A stretch of 64,000 nt of DNA from Sorangium cellulosum (GCF_002950945.1 NZ_CP012673.1:3162001-3226000); one strand, 5' to 3'; positions 15,465 through 24,254 are shown, counted from the stretch's first letter. Numbers and translations are program-made. The notes: a model not told the origin generated them from the sequence alone.

Positions 15465-17896
15465 TGTTTCCGCTCCAGGGTCGACTTCTTCAGGTTCGCT
15501 CCCCTGAAATCACAGCCGGATCCCGCGGTGTCGTGGAATTTTGCATCGTAGAGGTTCGCGTCGACGAACTTCACCTCGGGGACGAGCGCCTTGTTCAGGT
15601 CGGCGTCGAAGAGGTTCGATCGCGTGAAGTCGGCCCGCGCGAGGTTCGTCCGGTAGAACCGCGCGCCGCGCAGGTTGGCCCCGAAGAAGATCGCCCCCTC
15701 CGCGCTGGCCTCCGAGAAGTGGCTGCTGGGCAGGACGGCGAGGCTGAGATCCGTGCCGGTGAGGGTGGCGCCCATCCACGCGCTCCCCTCGCCGCGCGCG
15801 CCCGTGAAGACGGCCTTGCTCAGGTCCGAGCCAGCGAAGCTCGTGCCGGTGAGGGTGGCGCCCGCGAACGTGGCGGAGGCCGCGTTGCACTTGGAGATGA
15901 AACAACGTGTCAGCGACGCCTGCGACAGGTCGGCGCGCTCGAGCGTGGTGCCCTCCAGGAACGTCGCCTGCCACGCCGCCCCTCTCGCGGTGGCCCCGGT
16001 CATGTCCGCCCGCGAGAAGATGATCTGCTCCCCCCGGCTCCCCGAGAGATCGGCCTCCGCGAGGCGCGCGCCGTCGAACGACGCGCTCTCCAGGGTGGCG
16101 CCGCGGAAGACGGCGCGCTCTGCCAGGGCGTCCTGCAGCGACGCGAGGCTCAGGTCGGCGTCCGTGAGGTCCGCCTCCCTCAGGTCCACGTCGAAGAGCA
16201 CGGCCTTCCGGAGCGTCGCCCGCGTCAGCTTGGCGCCCCGGAGGTTCGCCCCCGAGAGGATCGCGCCGGTGAGGTTCGCGCCCGTGAGGTCGAGGCCGCT
16301 CAGGTCCTTGTCGCTGAGGTCCTGCCCCGAGAGATCGCTCCCCGGCCCGATGTTCTCCGGCGCGTGCGGCTCGACCGGCGAGAGGCCCATCGCGGCGAGC
16401 TGCGGATCCGCGGCGACCTTGTCCCACGCCTCCATGCCCGGCTGCTGGACGCCGCGTGCGGCCGCGAGCGCCTTCGCCTCCTCCACCGCCCGCGCGACCC
16501 GCCGGAAGGCGGCCCGGAGCTGCCCGTCGGTCACCGGGGGCGCGCCCCCCGGGCTCGCCGCGGGAGGGCTCTGGGGGCTCCTCGGCAGGTTGCGCAGCGC
16601 CTCGGTGATGACGTCGCCGAGGACCTTCCCGCCGGGCAGCGCCGCCCCCACGAGCGACGCCATCGTCTTCCGGATCTCCTCCTGCTGCGGCTTCGCGAGG
16701 TCGCCGAGCCGCGCCTTGAGCAGCGCCGACAGCGGGTCGAGCCCCGTCGTGTCGGGCGGCGGCGCCGCCGCCGCGCCCTTGCGATCCAGCGCTTGCAGCG
16801 CCCGCCACTCCGCCACGAGCTCCGGCGTGAGGTTGTCCTCGATCTCGAGCGGATCGGCCTCGAACTTGCGGAGGATCTCCCGGTAGTGCGCCTCGGGCAG
16901 CGGCGGCTCGGCGAGCGGCTCGGAGGCGACGAGCGTCGTGTAGCGGAAGACGTCGTCTTCCTTTTCCTTCACCTCCACGAGGCCGCGCCACGTGAGGAAC
17001 AGGGCCTCCTTGTCGAGGTCCACGAGCAGCGTGTCGAGGTGCATCGGCGCCTCCCGGAACCCGCGCTCGTCGTCGTTCACGAACACGCGGATCCGGAGGC
17101 CCGGCAGGCGCGACCGGAAGATCTCCGCGTCCGGGTGGAGGTTCTGGAGCAGGAGCTCCTCGTCCCCGCGCAGGTACGGGAGCCACTGGTCGGGCCGCGC
17201 CGCGTTGAAGTACGTCCAGTCGAAGTCCTCGGCGTAATAGGGCGCCTGCTTCTCGTGGTACGACTTACCGTACTTCTTGCCGACCTTCGCGCGCCGCTCC
17301 GGCCCGTTGGGCGACAGGGGCCCGAAGCCCGCCGGGGCCGGGCGGTCCGAGCGCGAGAGCAGGAGATCGCCGGGGTTCTCGACGTTCGGGAGCTCGCGTG
17401 TGCCGAAGCCCTTGCCCACCGGGTTCTGCGGGTGCTCGGGCCCGCCGAAGCTGTGCCGGGCGCCGAGCGGCATGTGGGCGAAGGGGACAGGGTCGCTCAT
17501 CGCGGGCCCGAGCACGCCGTCCATCCACACGCGGTCGCCGACCACGCGCAGGATCTTGGACCAGGACCCGACGCCGAACCGCACCGGACACTCGGTCATC
17601 CGCGCCTTGCCCGGCGTGTGGCACGCGCCGAGCAAGAGCACGTCCGCGTGCGGCTTGAAGTCGGCGAGGTCGCTCGGATACAGGCACTCACCCGTCTGGT
17701 CGTGGTCGTCGTCGCGGAACACGTCGCCGCGCAGCGTCTCCTGCGCGAGCGCCGGGTGCCCCTCGGGCACGGCGAGCGGCGCCCCGGGCCTGAGCGTGAA
17801 CTTCGCCCGGACGATCAAGGTCATCTCCGGCTGCGGCGGCCGCCGTGAGGTGATCTTGCTGCCGAAGAGGAACGGGGTGAGGTTCTTGTTCGCCAT
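15461..17896 (-). CDS. DUF2169 domain protein with C-terminal pentapeptide repeats
   Basis: An 811-residue protein. Residues about 1-330 form the DUF2169 domain: TPFLFGSKITSRRPPQPEMTLIVRAKFTL, then DLADFKPHADVLLLGACHTP and VGDRVWMDG, ending with the KEALFLTWRGLVEVKEKEDDVFRYTTLV segment. A helical, Pro-rich middle (about 340-510) follows, and from about residue 514 to the end come pentapeptide repeats (DLSGQDLSDKDLSGLDLTG...). DUF2169 proteins are T6SS accessory or chaperone-like factors encoded with PAAR-like effectors. The fused repeats and the coupled downstream pentapeptide gene suggest the two products act as a pair. Confidence 0.85.
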   Translation of the reverse strand: MANKNLTPFLFGSKITSRRPPQPEMTLIVRAKFTLRPGAPLAVPEGHPALAQETLRGDVFRDDDHDQTGECLYPSDLADFKPHADVLLLGACHTPGKARMTECPVRFGVGSWSKILRVVGDRVWMDGVLGPAMSDPVPFAHMPLGARHSFGGPEHPQNPVGKGFGTRELPNVENPGDLLLSRSDRPAPAGFGPLSPNGPERRAKVGKKYGKSYHEKQAPYYAEDFDWTYFNAARPDQWLPYLRGDEELLLQNLHPDAEIFRSRLPGLRIRVFVNDDERGFREAPMHLDTLLVDLDKEALFLTWRGLVEVKEKEDDVFRYTTLVASEPLAEPPLPEAHYREILRKFEADPLEIEDNLTPELVAEWRALQALDRKGAAAAPPPDTTGLDPLSALLKARLGDLAKPQQEEIRKTMASLVGAALPGGKVLGDVITEALRNLPRSPQSPPAASPGGAPPVTDGQLRAAFRRVARAVEEAKALAAARGVQQPGMEAWDKVAADPQLAAMGLSPVEPHAPENIGPGSDLSGQDLSDKDLSGLDLTGANLTGAILSGANLRGAKLTRATLRKAVLFDVDLREADLTDADLSLASLQDALAERAVFRGATLESASFDGARLAEADLSGSRGEQIIFSRADMTGATARGAAWQATFLEGTTLERADLSQASLTRCFISKCNAASATFAGATLTGTSFAGSDLSKAVFTGARGEGSAWMGATLTGTDLSLAVLPSSHFSEASAEGAIFFGANLRGARFYRTNLARADFTRSNLFDADLNKALVPEVKFVDANLYDAKFHDTAGSGCDFRGANLKKSTLERKQ

Positions 17897-17920
17897 CCGT
17901 GGTATTCGCCGGCTAGGGCG

Positions 17921-19057
17921 TCACGAGATCAGGTGGACCCCGGAGATGTGCGTCCGGGCGGGCGCGGTCGTGTTCCGGTCCAGGGTGATCTTCGTCTTGC
18001 TCGGCCCGAGCTCGATGCTGGGTCCGACGGTGTTCTCGGTCGTCGTGCCGACGTTCACGGAGACCTGGCGGCCCACCGTCATCTCCGCCGTGAGCGGCGC
18101 GACGAAGGTCGCCTCCACGCCGAACGTCATCTCGACCATGGCCCCGACGACCACCTCGTCGACCACACCGACGTTGACGGTCGCCTCGATCCCCACGACG
18201 GTGGTCAGGCTGTTGCCGATCGTGAGGGAGTTGGCGTCCCCGTGCTTCTCGTCCTCGGAGTCGGCCTTCGTATAGGTGACGATCTTGCCCGCCTCGGTCG
18301 AGCTCTCGATCCTGTTGGCCTCGGTCGTGTCCTTCATCGTCCCTGCGACCGTGGTCGACGAGGTGATCGAGTCGGCCTCCATCGTGGAGGTCGACGGGCC
18401 CTTCACGTAGGTCCTGTCGGCCATCGACGTGGCGTGTGTCTCCGAGTCCATCAGCTCCGCCCAGCTCACCTTCATGATCGTGGGCACCGGCAGCTTCTCC
18501 GAGCCCGTGTAGGACTTGATGCTCTTCGCCCACGTCCTGTCGGTGATCTCCGGGTTCTCCCCCATGACGGGGCCCTTCGGATCCTTCGGATCGATCTCGT
18601 CCAGATTGCGCGGCGGGCGGTCCCAGCCGGTGATGCTCGTTATCTTGCTGCCGTAATGGTATTCTTTGACGTCGCCGTGATAGGTGGAGTGGACCTTGCC
18701 CTTCGCGGCCTTCTCGCGGAGCATCTTCCCCCCGCGGGGGCCCCGCACGACGTCGAGCCGTCTCGTCCCCGGCTCGACGTCGTCGCTCGCGCCCCGGAAG
18801 GTCATGCTCTTCTCCTTGAGCCTCGCGTCGCCCTCCACCTCCGAGCCGGACTTGAAGTCCCGGCGCCCCATGACGTCGAGCTTGTAGTTGCCGCCGATCA
18901 CCTCGATCTTGTCACCCCGCGTGGTCGTGACGCGGTTGCCGTCGGTGTAGTCGCGCCACGTGAACGGATCGTCCTCGGTGGCGCCGATGCGCAGGTAGGA
19001 CGACTTGCCGCCGCTCTCGTCGGGCACGTAGAGGATCGCGTACTTGCCTTCGGACAT
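17921..19057 (-). CDS. VgrG-tail-like beta-repeat protein, T6SS cassette (paralogue 2)
   Basis: A 378-residue protein closely related to the next upstream gene: the same opening (EGKYAILYVPDESGGKSSYLRIG), DYTDGNRVTTTRGDKIEVIGGNYKL, the block TWAKSIKSYTGSE, and the near-identical stretch SETHATS-ADRTYVKGPSTS. The C-terminal half (TIGNSLTTVVGIEATVNVGVVDEVVVGAMVEMTFG) has the short hydrophobic/Gly/Thr alternation of the triple-stranded beta-helix in VgrG and phage spikes. No gp27- or gp5-like head domain is present. I infer a spike- or cargo-associated structural protein of the T6SS module. Start supported by GGAG 10 nt upstream. Confidence 0.6.
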   Translation of the reverse strand: MSEGKYAILYVPDESGGKSSYLRIGATEDDPFTWRDYTDGNRVTTTRGDKIEVIGGNYKLDVMGRRDFKSGSEVEGDARLKEKSMTFRGASDDVEPGTRRLDVVRGPRGGKMLREKAAKGKVHSTYHGDVKEYHYGSKITSITGWDRPPRNLDEIDPKDPKGPVMGENPEITDRTWAKSIKSYTGSEKLPVPTIMKVSWAELMDSETHATSMADRTYVKGPSTSTMEADSITSSTTVAGTMKDTTEANRIESSTEAGKIVTYTKADSEDEKHGDANSLTIGNSLTTVVGIEATVNVGVVDEVVVGAMVEMTFGVEATFVAPLTAEMTVGRQVSVNVGTTTENTVGPSIELGPSKTKITLDRNTTAPARTHISGVHLIS

Positions 19058-19096
19058 GGGATGCTCCGCAGCTGGGCAGGGCTCGGCCGTGCGCCG

Positions 19097-20350
19097 TCAG
19101 AGGTAGATATTGAGCCCGGCGAGGACCTTGCGCGCGACCGAGAGATCCGTCTTGTTCAGGTACATCTCCACGCTCGACATCCCCACCTCGACCTGGGGAC
19201 CGACGGAGAAGTCGATGGTCGGGCCGATGTTGCACGAGAGCGTCGCGCCGACCGTCACGTCGACCGTGCCGCCGACCACGAGGGTCACCTCCCCGCCGAG
19301 CGTCGCCTCGACCATCGCGCCCGCGACGACCTCGGTGACCACGCCGACGTTGATCGTCGACTCGACCCCAATGACGGTGGTCAGGCTGTTGCCGATCGTG
19401 AGGGAGATGGCGTTCCCGTACGTCTTGTCCTCGGTGTCGGCCTTGGTATAGGAGACGATCTTGTCCGCCGTGGTCGAGTTCTCGATCCGGTCGGCCTCGG
19501 TCGTGTCCTTCATGGTCCCCTCGACCTTGGTCGACGAGGTGATCGAATCGGCCTCCATCGTGGAGGTCGACGGGCCCTTCACGTAGGTCCTGTCGGCGAT
19601 CGACGTGGCGTGTGTCTCCGAGTCCATCAGCTCCGCCCAGGTCACGTCGTGGATCGAGGGCACCGGCAGCGTCTCCGAGCCCGTGTAGGACTTGATGCTC
19701 TTCGCCCACGTGCGCTCCTCGATCTCGGGGTTCTCGGTGGGGATCGCCTGGGGCGAGGACGGGTTCGTGTCGTCGAGGTAGTCGTCGGTGACGTTCAGCG
19801 TGGGGAACGTGTCCGTGCCGGTCTGGCTGTACTTGAGCTTTCCGTAGTAATAGTCCGTGACGTCGCCGTGGAAGGTGGTTTGCACCTCGCCCTTGATGGT
19901 CGTCTCGACGACCTTCCACGTCCCGCCGTAGTCCTGCACCCACTCGATGGTGGTGCCGCCGCCGAAGGTCTCGCTGACCTCGGTGATGTGCCCGCCCGAC
20001 ACGTCCCAGCCGGCCTGGCGCTCGCCGCGGCAGAGGATGAGCAGGCGGTAGTTCCCCTGGATCACCTCGATCTTGTCGCCCTGGGTCGTCGAGATGCGGT
20101 TGCCGTCGGAGTGGTCGCGCCACCCGCCCTTCGTGTGCAGCTTCGCTGTCTCGGCCTTGCGCTCTTCCACCGACGTGAAGTCCGGGGAGCCGTCCCGCTT
20201 GCGCTCGTCGTCGATGAACGTCTGGATCCGCTCGGCGAGGTCGTCGCCCGGGCTCTCGCCGAGCGGCGCGGCGGTGCCGAGGCGGAGGTAGGACGGTTGT
20301 CCACCATTCAGATCCGGCACCTCGAGCAGGGCGAACTTGCCTTCGGCCAC
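19097..20350 (-). CDS. VgrG-tail-like beta-repeat protein, T6SS cassette (paralogue 1)
   Basis: A 417-residue protein. The GTG at 20350 is chosen because GGAGG (20356-20360) precedes it and the product then starts VAEGKFALLEVPDLNGG, in register with MSEGKYAILYVPDESGG of its paralogue. It contains an extra segment (about 27-65, PGDDLAERIQTFIDDERKRDG) absent from the paralogue, then the shared SDGNRISTTQGDKIEVIQGNYRL block, TWAKSIKSYTGSETLPVP, and a beta-helix-like tail (TIGNSLTTVIGVESTINVG...VGGTVDVTVGATLSCNIG). It is the first gene of the cassette, 39 bp before its paralogue. Function unknown; a T6SS spike-associated role is inferred from neighbours and repeat character. Confidence 0.6.
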   Translation of the reverse strand: MAEGKFALLEVPDLNGGQPSYLRLGTAAPLGESPGDDLAERIQTFIDDERKRDGSPDFTSVEERKAETAKLHTKGGWRDHSDGNRISTTQGDKIEVIQGNYRLLILCRGERQAGWDVSGGHITEVSETFGGGTTIEWVQDYGGTWKVVETTIKGEVQTTFHGDVTDYYYGKLKYSQTGTDTFPTLNVTDDYLDDTNPSSPQAIPTENPEIEERTWAKSIKSYTGSETLPVPSIHDVTWAELMDSETHATSIADRTYVKGPSTSTMEADSITSSTKVEGTMKDTTEADRIENSTTADKIVSYTKADTEDKTYGNAISLTIGNSLTTVIGVESTINVGVVTEVVAGAMVEATLGGEVTLVVGGTVDVTVGATLSCNIGPTIDFSVGPQVEVGMSSVEMYLNKTDLSVARKVLAGLNIYL

Positions 20351-20547
20351 AAACGCCTCCGTGATCGGCAGCAGCAACCGGCGCTCGGTGCACCGCACCG
20401 CCGCCGCACCGCCGACCTCGCAATCCTAGGCCACGGTGAGCTGGCCGTCCATGCAGAACTGCGCGCGGGACCCGCGAGGCGCAGGGGTGGCGCGCATGTC
20501 GTACCCGCGTCAGGTGGCGAGTGCGCGCGCCGCGCCGTTCAGGAGGC

Positions 20548-21660
20548 CTAGGCGGCGTGTTCGGCCGCGGCGCCGGGCGCGCGGTCCGTGACTGCCCACA
20601 CGAACTCGGGAATCAGCGCGAGGGAATGCGGGTCCTGCGTGACGCCGATCAAGCCGCTGATGAGATCCAGGGGGTGCTCGCGGCGGCTCTGATCGACGAG
20701 GCACAGCTCGGTGCTCGTCAACCCGGGCGGCATCTCGGAGAGCCCGGGTCCCTGCGCGTTCCCGAGCCCTCCCAGCGGGGCGCTCCGGGTCTCGGCCACC
20801 AGCCATCGATCGTGCCAGGTGCCGACGAAGGGGTTCGGGGCGAAGTAGTCGTTCGGCCAGGCGCGCAGGTACGGGAACAGCACGTGGATCCAGCCCGTGA
20901 GCTCGTCCGCCGGGTCCTCGTACCGGAAGAACGTGCGCCAGAACATCGTATCGGGCCGCCCCTCGGAGGACGCGGCGATCTGGTCGAGCACGGGCAGGAG
21001 CGCGGCGACCCACCGCTCCTGCCCGAAGGCGCCGAACGCCGCCGCGCGCTGGCGCACCCAGCGCCAGTCGTCGGACGTGCCGAGCAGGTAAACGCGCGGG
21101 ATCCCACGCTCGGGGTGCACCATGTCGCCCGGGAACGGCGGGTCTCCGTCGAAATGGGGCGCGAACGGCGTCGTCACCGTGAGCGCCGACGAAAGCCGCT
21201 CGACCGGACCCGTGGTGGAGAAATTGCCTGTCACGAGCCCCCAGAGCCGGTCAATCCGCGCCGAAATCTGGCTGAAAAAATCCGGAAACACGACGGGCCA
21301 CGGGTTCGCGCCCCCGAGCGTGAAGTCCGGCCGGTCGATGTGGAGCTCGAACGCGTGGTCCTCCGGGAGGAAGCGGCGCCGCTGCGCGTCGTTCGTGGCG
21401 AGGTGGAGCGTGAAGCCCCGCGCCAGGCAGAACCAGATCACGTCGGGCGAGAGCACGAGGGGATAACGCTGCGTGTACGCCGTGTGCGCCGCCTGGACGA
21501 GCGGGTGCAGGGCCGTGCGCCCGACGAGCGGCAGGCGGTGCCGGAAAGCGGCCTCGACGCGCGCGACCAGCAGGCTCTGGAGCGCCGCGGCGCTGTCGAA
21601 CTCCGGCAGAGGCGAAGTCGCCGGCTGGACGTCAGCGACGGCGATCGTCGAAACCTGCAT
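20548..21660 (-). CDS. DUF4419 domain protein
   Basis: A 370-residue protein. The ATG at 21660 is chosen: GAGG eight nt and AGGAGG fourteen nt upstream, and the start of conserved sequence. The DUF4419 pattern is recognisable: HPLVQAAHTAYTQRYPLVLSPDVIWFCLARGFTLHL, then VEPFPF-like sector GDPPFPGDMVHPERGIPRVYLLGTSDDWRWVRQRAAAF, MFWRTFFRYEDPADELTGWIHVLFPYLR. Proteins with this domain occur in bacteria and fungi without known function. It lies 200 bp upstream of the T6SS cassette in the same orientation, so it could be part of that locus, but the gap and a different composition leave this open. Confidence 0.8.
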   Translation of the reverse strand: MQVSTIAVADVQPATSPLPEFDSAAALQSLLVARVEAAFRHRLPLVGRTALHPLVQAAHTAYTQRYPLVLSPDVIWFCLARGFTLHLATNDAQRRRFLPEDHAFELHIDRPDFTLGGANPWPVVFPDFFSQISARIDRLWGLVTGNFSTTGPVERLSSALTVTTPFAPHFDGDPPFPGDMVHPERGIPRVYLLGTSDDWRWVRQRAAAFGAFGQERWVAALLPVLDQIAASSEGRPDTMFWRTFFRYEDPADELTGWIHVLFPYLRAWPNDYFAPNPFVGTWHDRWLVAETRSAPLGGLGNAQGPGLSEMPPGLTSTELCLVDQSRREHPLDLISGLIGVTQDPHSLALIPEFVWAVTDRAPGAAAEHAA

Positions 21661-21970
21661 TCGTCCTCGTCCTCCTGCCCCTGCGCGGCGCGCTCGCGAT
21701 CCGGCGCAGCTCTTTGGTACACGAGCGTGCCGCCAGAGACAACCTGGTGCGGCGGAGCGGTGCGCCGCGCGGATCACATCCCCCGACGCGATCCTACGCG
21801 CCGGGAATGCCGCCCGGGTGTGATTTTTCCGTAGGCAGGCGCGGCCTCTCGGCGCCCGCGGCGCGGCCTCTCGGCGTCCACGGCGCGATCTTGCGCGTCC
21901 CAGGCGAATGGTGCACGACTAGTCCAGCTCGCGGCCGCAGCGGGTCGCCCGGCAAGGAGGGGCGCACCAG
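21661..21970. repeat. Intergenic divergent region with a 22-bp tandem duplication
   Basis: This 310-bp stretch separates the divergent DUF4419 and BI-1 genes. At 21839-21860 and 21861-21882 a 22-bp unit starting GCGCGGCCTCTCGGCG is repeated head to tail with two mismatches. A TGATTTTTCCG stretch at about 21820-21831 is the only AT-rich part. I see no gene here. Confidence 0.5.
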
Positions 21971-22711
21971 ATGAATCTTCCCCAGGCGAAGTCGTATGAG
22001 GCGAGCGCGCCGGCGAACCCGAAAGCGGCGCTGCGCATCGACTATCTCAAGAGGGTATACGGGCTCTTCACCGCGAGCCTGGTCGTGTCCTCCATCGGCG
22101 CGATGTGCGCGCTCTACGTCGGAGCGCCGGACGCGGAGGAGGCGGCGCTCGACGTGATGCCGCCCGCGGTCGAGCTCTTCGCGCAGCACCCGATCCTCGC
22201 CATGCTGATCGCCTTCGCCGTGATGTTCGGCGCCCGCGCGGTGCGCCGCGTGCCGGGCGTCAACGTGGTCGCGCTCTTCGGGATGGCGGCGATCCTCGGC
22301 GCCACGCTGGCTCCTGCGCTGTACATGGCGCAGGTGGCCGCGGGCCTCGGCGGCACGTTGTCGGCGGCCCCGGCGCGGGACGCGTTCATCCTGGCGGTGC
22401 TCACGTTCGGCAGCCTCACCCTCGGGGTCCTGCTCTCGAAGAACGATCTCTCGTTCCTCATCAGCGGCCTGGTGATGGGATCCATGGTCGTCCTCGGCGC
22501 CATGCTGCTCAACCTGCTGCTCGGGAGCACGGCGCTCGGGCTGGCGATCGCGAGCGTCTCCGTCCTCCTGTTCGGGGGCTACGTCCTTTTCAACACGTCG
22601 CGCCTGCTGCACTCGGATGAAGAGGACCCCGTGGGCGGCGCGCTCGATCTCTACCTCAACTTCTTCAGCCTCTTCTCCTCGATTCTGCAGATCCTCTCCG
22701 GCCGCTTCTGA
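21971..22711 (+). CDS. Bax inhibitor-1 (BI-1/YccA/YbhL) family membrane protein
   Basis: A 246-residue protein with a cytosolic N-terminus (about 28 residues) and seven predicted transmembrane segments. The opening LRIDYLKRVYGLFTASLVVSSIGAMCALYV and the end DLYLNFFSLFSSILQILSG (the typical ALxLYLDxxNLFxxLLxLL pattern) identify the family. A strong AAGGAGG at 21953-21959 precedes the ATG. Bacterial relatives include pH-dependent calcium channels and the FtsH-modulating YccA; role here unknown. The usual aspartate pair of the calcium-leak members is not obvious near the C-terminus apart from Asp in ALDLYL. Confidence 0.88.
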   Translation: MNLPQAKSYEASAPANPKAALRIDYLKRVYGLFTASLVVSSIGAMCALYVGAPDAEEAALDVMPPAVELFAQHPILAMLIAFAVMFGARAVRRVPGVNVVALFGMAAILGATLAPALYMAQVAAGLGGTLSAAPARDAFILAVLTFGSLTLGVLLSKNDLSFLISGLVMGSMVVLGAMLLNLLLGSTALGLAIASVSVLLFGGYVLFNTSRLLHSDEEDPVGGALDLYLNFFSLFSSILQILSGRF

Positions 22712-22834
22712 ACGGCCGCCCTCGTGAGGCGCGCTCTCCCTCCGGGAGCGGGTGGGCTCGCGCGGGGGGAGGGGACGGGCGCACGTGCTGTTTTGTGGCC
22801 TGCGTTCGCCCGGGGCGGCCCTCCGTGGGGGCGC

Positions 22835-22862
22835 TTGACGTCCTTTTCTCGCCGGGTAAGAA
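22835..22862 (+). promoter_or_regulatory. Candidate sigma-70 promoter of the cupredoxin gene
   Basis: TTGACG (22835-22840, five of six consensus bases) and TAAGAA (22857-22862) are separated by 16 bp; the ATG follows 9 bp later, so the leader would be very short. Confidence 0.4.
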
Positions 22863-22871
22863 CGCGCTCCC

Positions 22872-23267
22872 ATGCGCCGCTCGCTCTGCCTCGCCGCTCT
22901 GGCCCTCGCCGTCTCATCGCTCGCTTGCAGCAAACCCGCCGAGGAGGCGCAGCGATCGGCGCCGGTCGCCGTGGCCGAGCCTGCCGCGCCGCCGGGCGTG
23001 AAGCGCGTCGACATCGCGGTGAACGACAGCGGCTTCTCGCCGTCGACCATCGATCTGAAGAAGGGGGAGCCGGTGGTGCTCCGCTTCACGCGGACCACGA
23101 CGAGCGAGTGTCTGAAGGCGATCGCGATTCCCGATCTGAAGGTCGAGAAGGATCTGCCGCTGAACGTCCCGGTCGAGGTCGCCGTCACCCCGGAGAAGGA
23201 GGGGAAGATGGTGCTTCAGTGCTGGATGGCGATGATCAAGGCGACGATCAACGTGGTCGGCGCGTGA
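22872..23267 (+). CDS. Cupredoxin-domain lipoprotein
   Basis: A 131-residue protein with a lipoprotein signal (SLAC, Cys19). The mature domain has the Cupredoxin_1 pattern: VDIAVNDSGFSPSTIDLKKGEPVVLRFTRTTTSECLKAIAIPDLKVEKDLPLNVPVEVAVTP, ending GKMVLQCWMAMIKATINV. The two cysteines (in ECLK and LQCWM) and the nearby Met residues are in positions used as copper ligands in periplasmic cupredoxins such as the EfeO/CopC-like or nitrous-oxide-reductase-type domains, but the classic histidine is replaced. It likely binds copper or carries electrons in the periplasm. Convergent with the gene ending at 23295. Confidence 0.78.
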   Translation: MRRSLCLAALALAVSSLACSKPAEEAQRSAPVAVAEPAAPPGVKRVDIAVNDSGFSPSTIDLKKGEPVVLRFTRTTTSECLKAIAIPDLKVEKDLPLNVPVEVAVTPEKEGKMVLQCWMAMIKATINVVGA

Positions 23268-23294
23268 CGCGGCGGCGCCTCGCGGCGCGCGGGC

Positions 23295-23768
23295 TCAGAG
23301 GATGAGCCAGAGCTCGGCGTCATAACGCCGCCCGCCGCCGGCCCTGTCCCGCGCCGTGCGGCGCGACACGGGGGCGGCCGCCTCGACCCCGTCGCGCGCG
23401 TCGGGCGCCGGGTCGTGGGCCGCGTCGATGCCCGCGGCGGCGCAGCGGGCCACGGCGAAGCGGAGCATCTCGCGCACGTCGCTCGAGGTGAGCGAGCCGT
23501 GCGTGCGGTGGCGCGCGATCGCCGCCGCGCGATCCACGCACGCGACGCAGGGCGCCGTCTCCGACCTGAACCGGAAGAGCAACGTCCCCTCGGGCCATCC
23601 GAGCGCCTTCGCCTCGACGCTCACCACCACGAACTCGCCGTCGCGCACCACCTGGGTCCTGCCCGCGCCGTCCTCGGCGCCAAGCCCCCCGCCCCTCAGC
23701 AGGAACCAGTATCGATCCATGAGGCGCTCCACGTTGCGCGGTTCATCCTGAGCGACGATGTCTGTCAT
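23295..23768 (-). CDS. Conserved hypothetical protein
   Basis: A 157-residue product from the ATG at 23768, chosen for the GGAGGT eight nt upstream. It begins MTDIVAQDEPRNVERLMDRYWFLL and has a beta-rich middle (EFVVVSVEAKALGWPEGTLLFRF), a cysteine pair APCVACVDRAAAI, and a basic, disordered-looking tail ending YDAELWLIL. No family recognised. The CVAC pair could bind metal or form a disulfide. Twin palindromes 62-91 bp upstream of its start suggest a dedicated regulator. Confidence 0.6.
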   Translation of the reverse strand: MTDIVAQDEPRNVERLMDRYWFLLRGGGLGAEDGAGRTQVVRDGEFVVVSVEAKALGWPEGTLLFRFRSETAPCVACVDRAAAIARHRTHGSLTSSDVREMLRFAVARCAAAGIDAAHDPAPDARDGVEAAAPVSRRTARDRAGGGRRYDAELWLIL

Positions 23769-23829
23769 CCATGACCTCCGAGGATTAATGTGCGGCCGGC
23801 TGCGCGTCACGGCGACGCCATGGAGAGTC

Positions 23830-23859
23830 GGACAATGTCCCAGCAGACGGACAATGTCC
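23830..23859. promoter_or_regulatory. Two perfect GGACAATGTCC palindromes, 19 bp apart
   Basis: GGACAATGTCC occurs at 23830-23840 and 23849-23859. Each has GGACA/TGTCC arms around a central A and they lie on the same helical face (19 bp centre to centre). They sit upstream of the minus-strand gene starting at 23768. The arrangement is that of a cooperative dimeric repressor or activator operator; the cognate protein is unknown. Confidence 0.5.
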
Positions 23860-24036
23860 GGCGTGGACCGCGGGATGAGGCCGCGGGGGAGGTCGCGGGA
23901 GCAGGCAGCAGGGTGACGCAGCGGGAGCGTCTCGGGATGACGCAGCGAGGGGACACAACGGGTGAAGCGTTGCGGCACACGGCCGAGCTCGGCGCGCGAG
24001 GCGGTGCTCCCCCAGGTGGCGCGCTTTGGTGATTCG

Positions 24037-24090
24037 GCTTACCCAGGAAGCGTCAACTTTCGCTTCCCTTCGGGGGCTCCGTGAGTAAGC
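24037..24090 (+). promoter_or_regulatory. Possible structured RNA leader upstream of rplC
   Basis: GCTTAC (24037-24042) can pair with GTAAGC (24085-24090). Inside, GGAAGCG (24046-24052) pairs with CGCTTCC (24061-24067), and an overlapping alternative hairpin CCC-TTCG-GGG (24066-24075) has a UUCG tetraloop. The mutually exclusive helices 165-220 nt before rplC could be an autogenous control element; no SD lies inside. The rest of 23860-24254 shows nothing else. Confidence 0.35.
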
Positions 24091-24254
24091 TCTGCGCCCC
24101 CCAACGCGCCCGGCGGGTCACCGCCCCGGTTCATTCGCTCCGAACCGGCTCGACTTCTCCAGATCGAGGCGCGCCGAGGGGATCGGCGCTCGCGGCGTGC
24201 CGCGCGTGCACCCAGATCCAGCACCCCCAGACGGAGCGAGAAGGCGATCCCATC

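Noticed and set aside
13728..17896. Qnr-like quinolone resistance by pentapeptide proteins
   Set aside because: Far too long, fused to DUF2169 and set in a T6SS module.
22699..22718. CGGCCG/CGGCCG hairpin after the BI-1 gene
   Set aside because: Only 6 bp of self-complementary GC; too weak to call a terminator.
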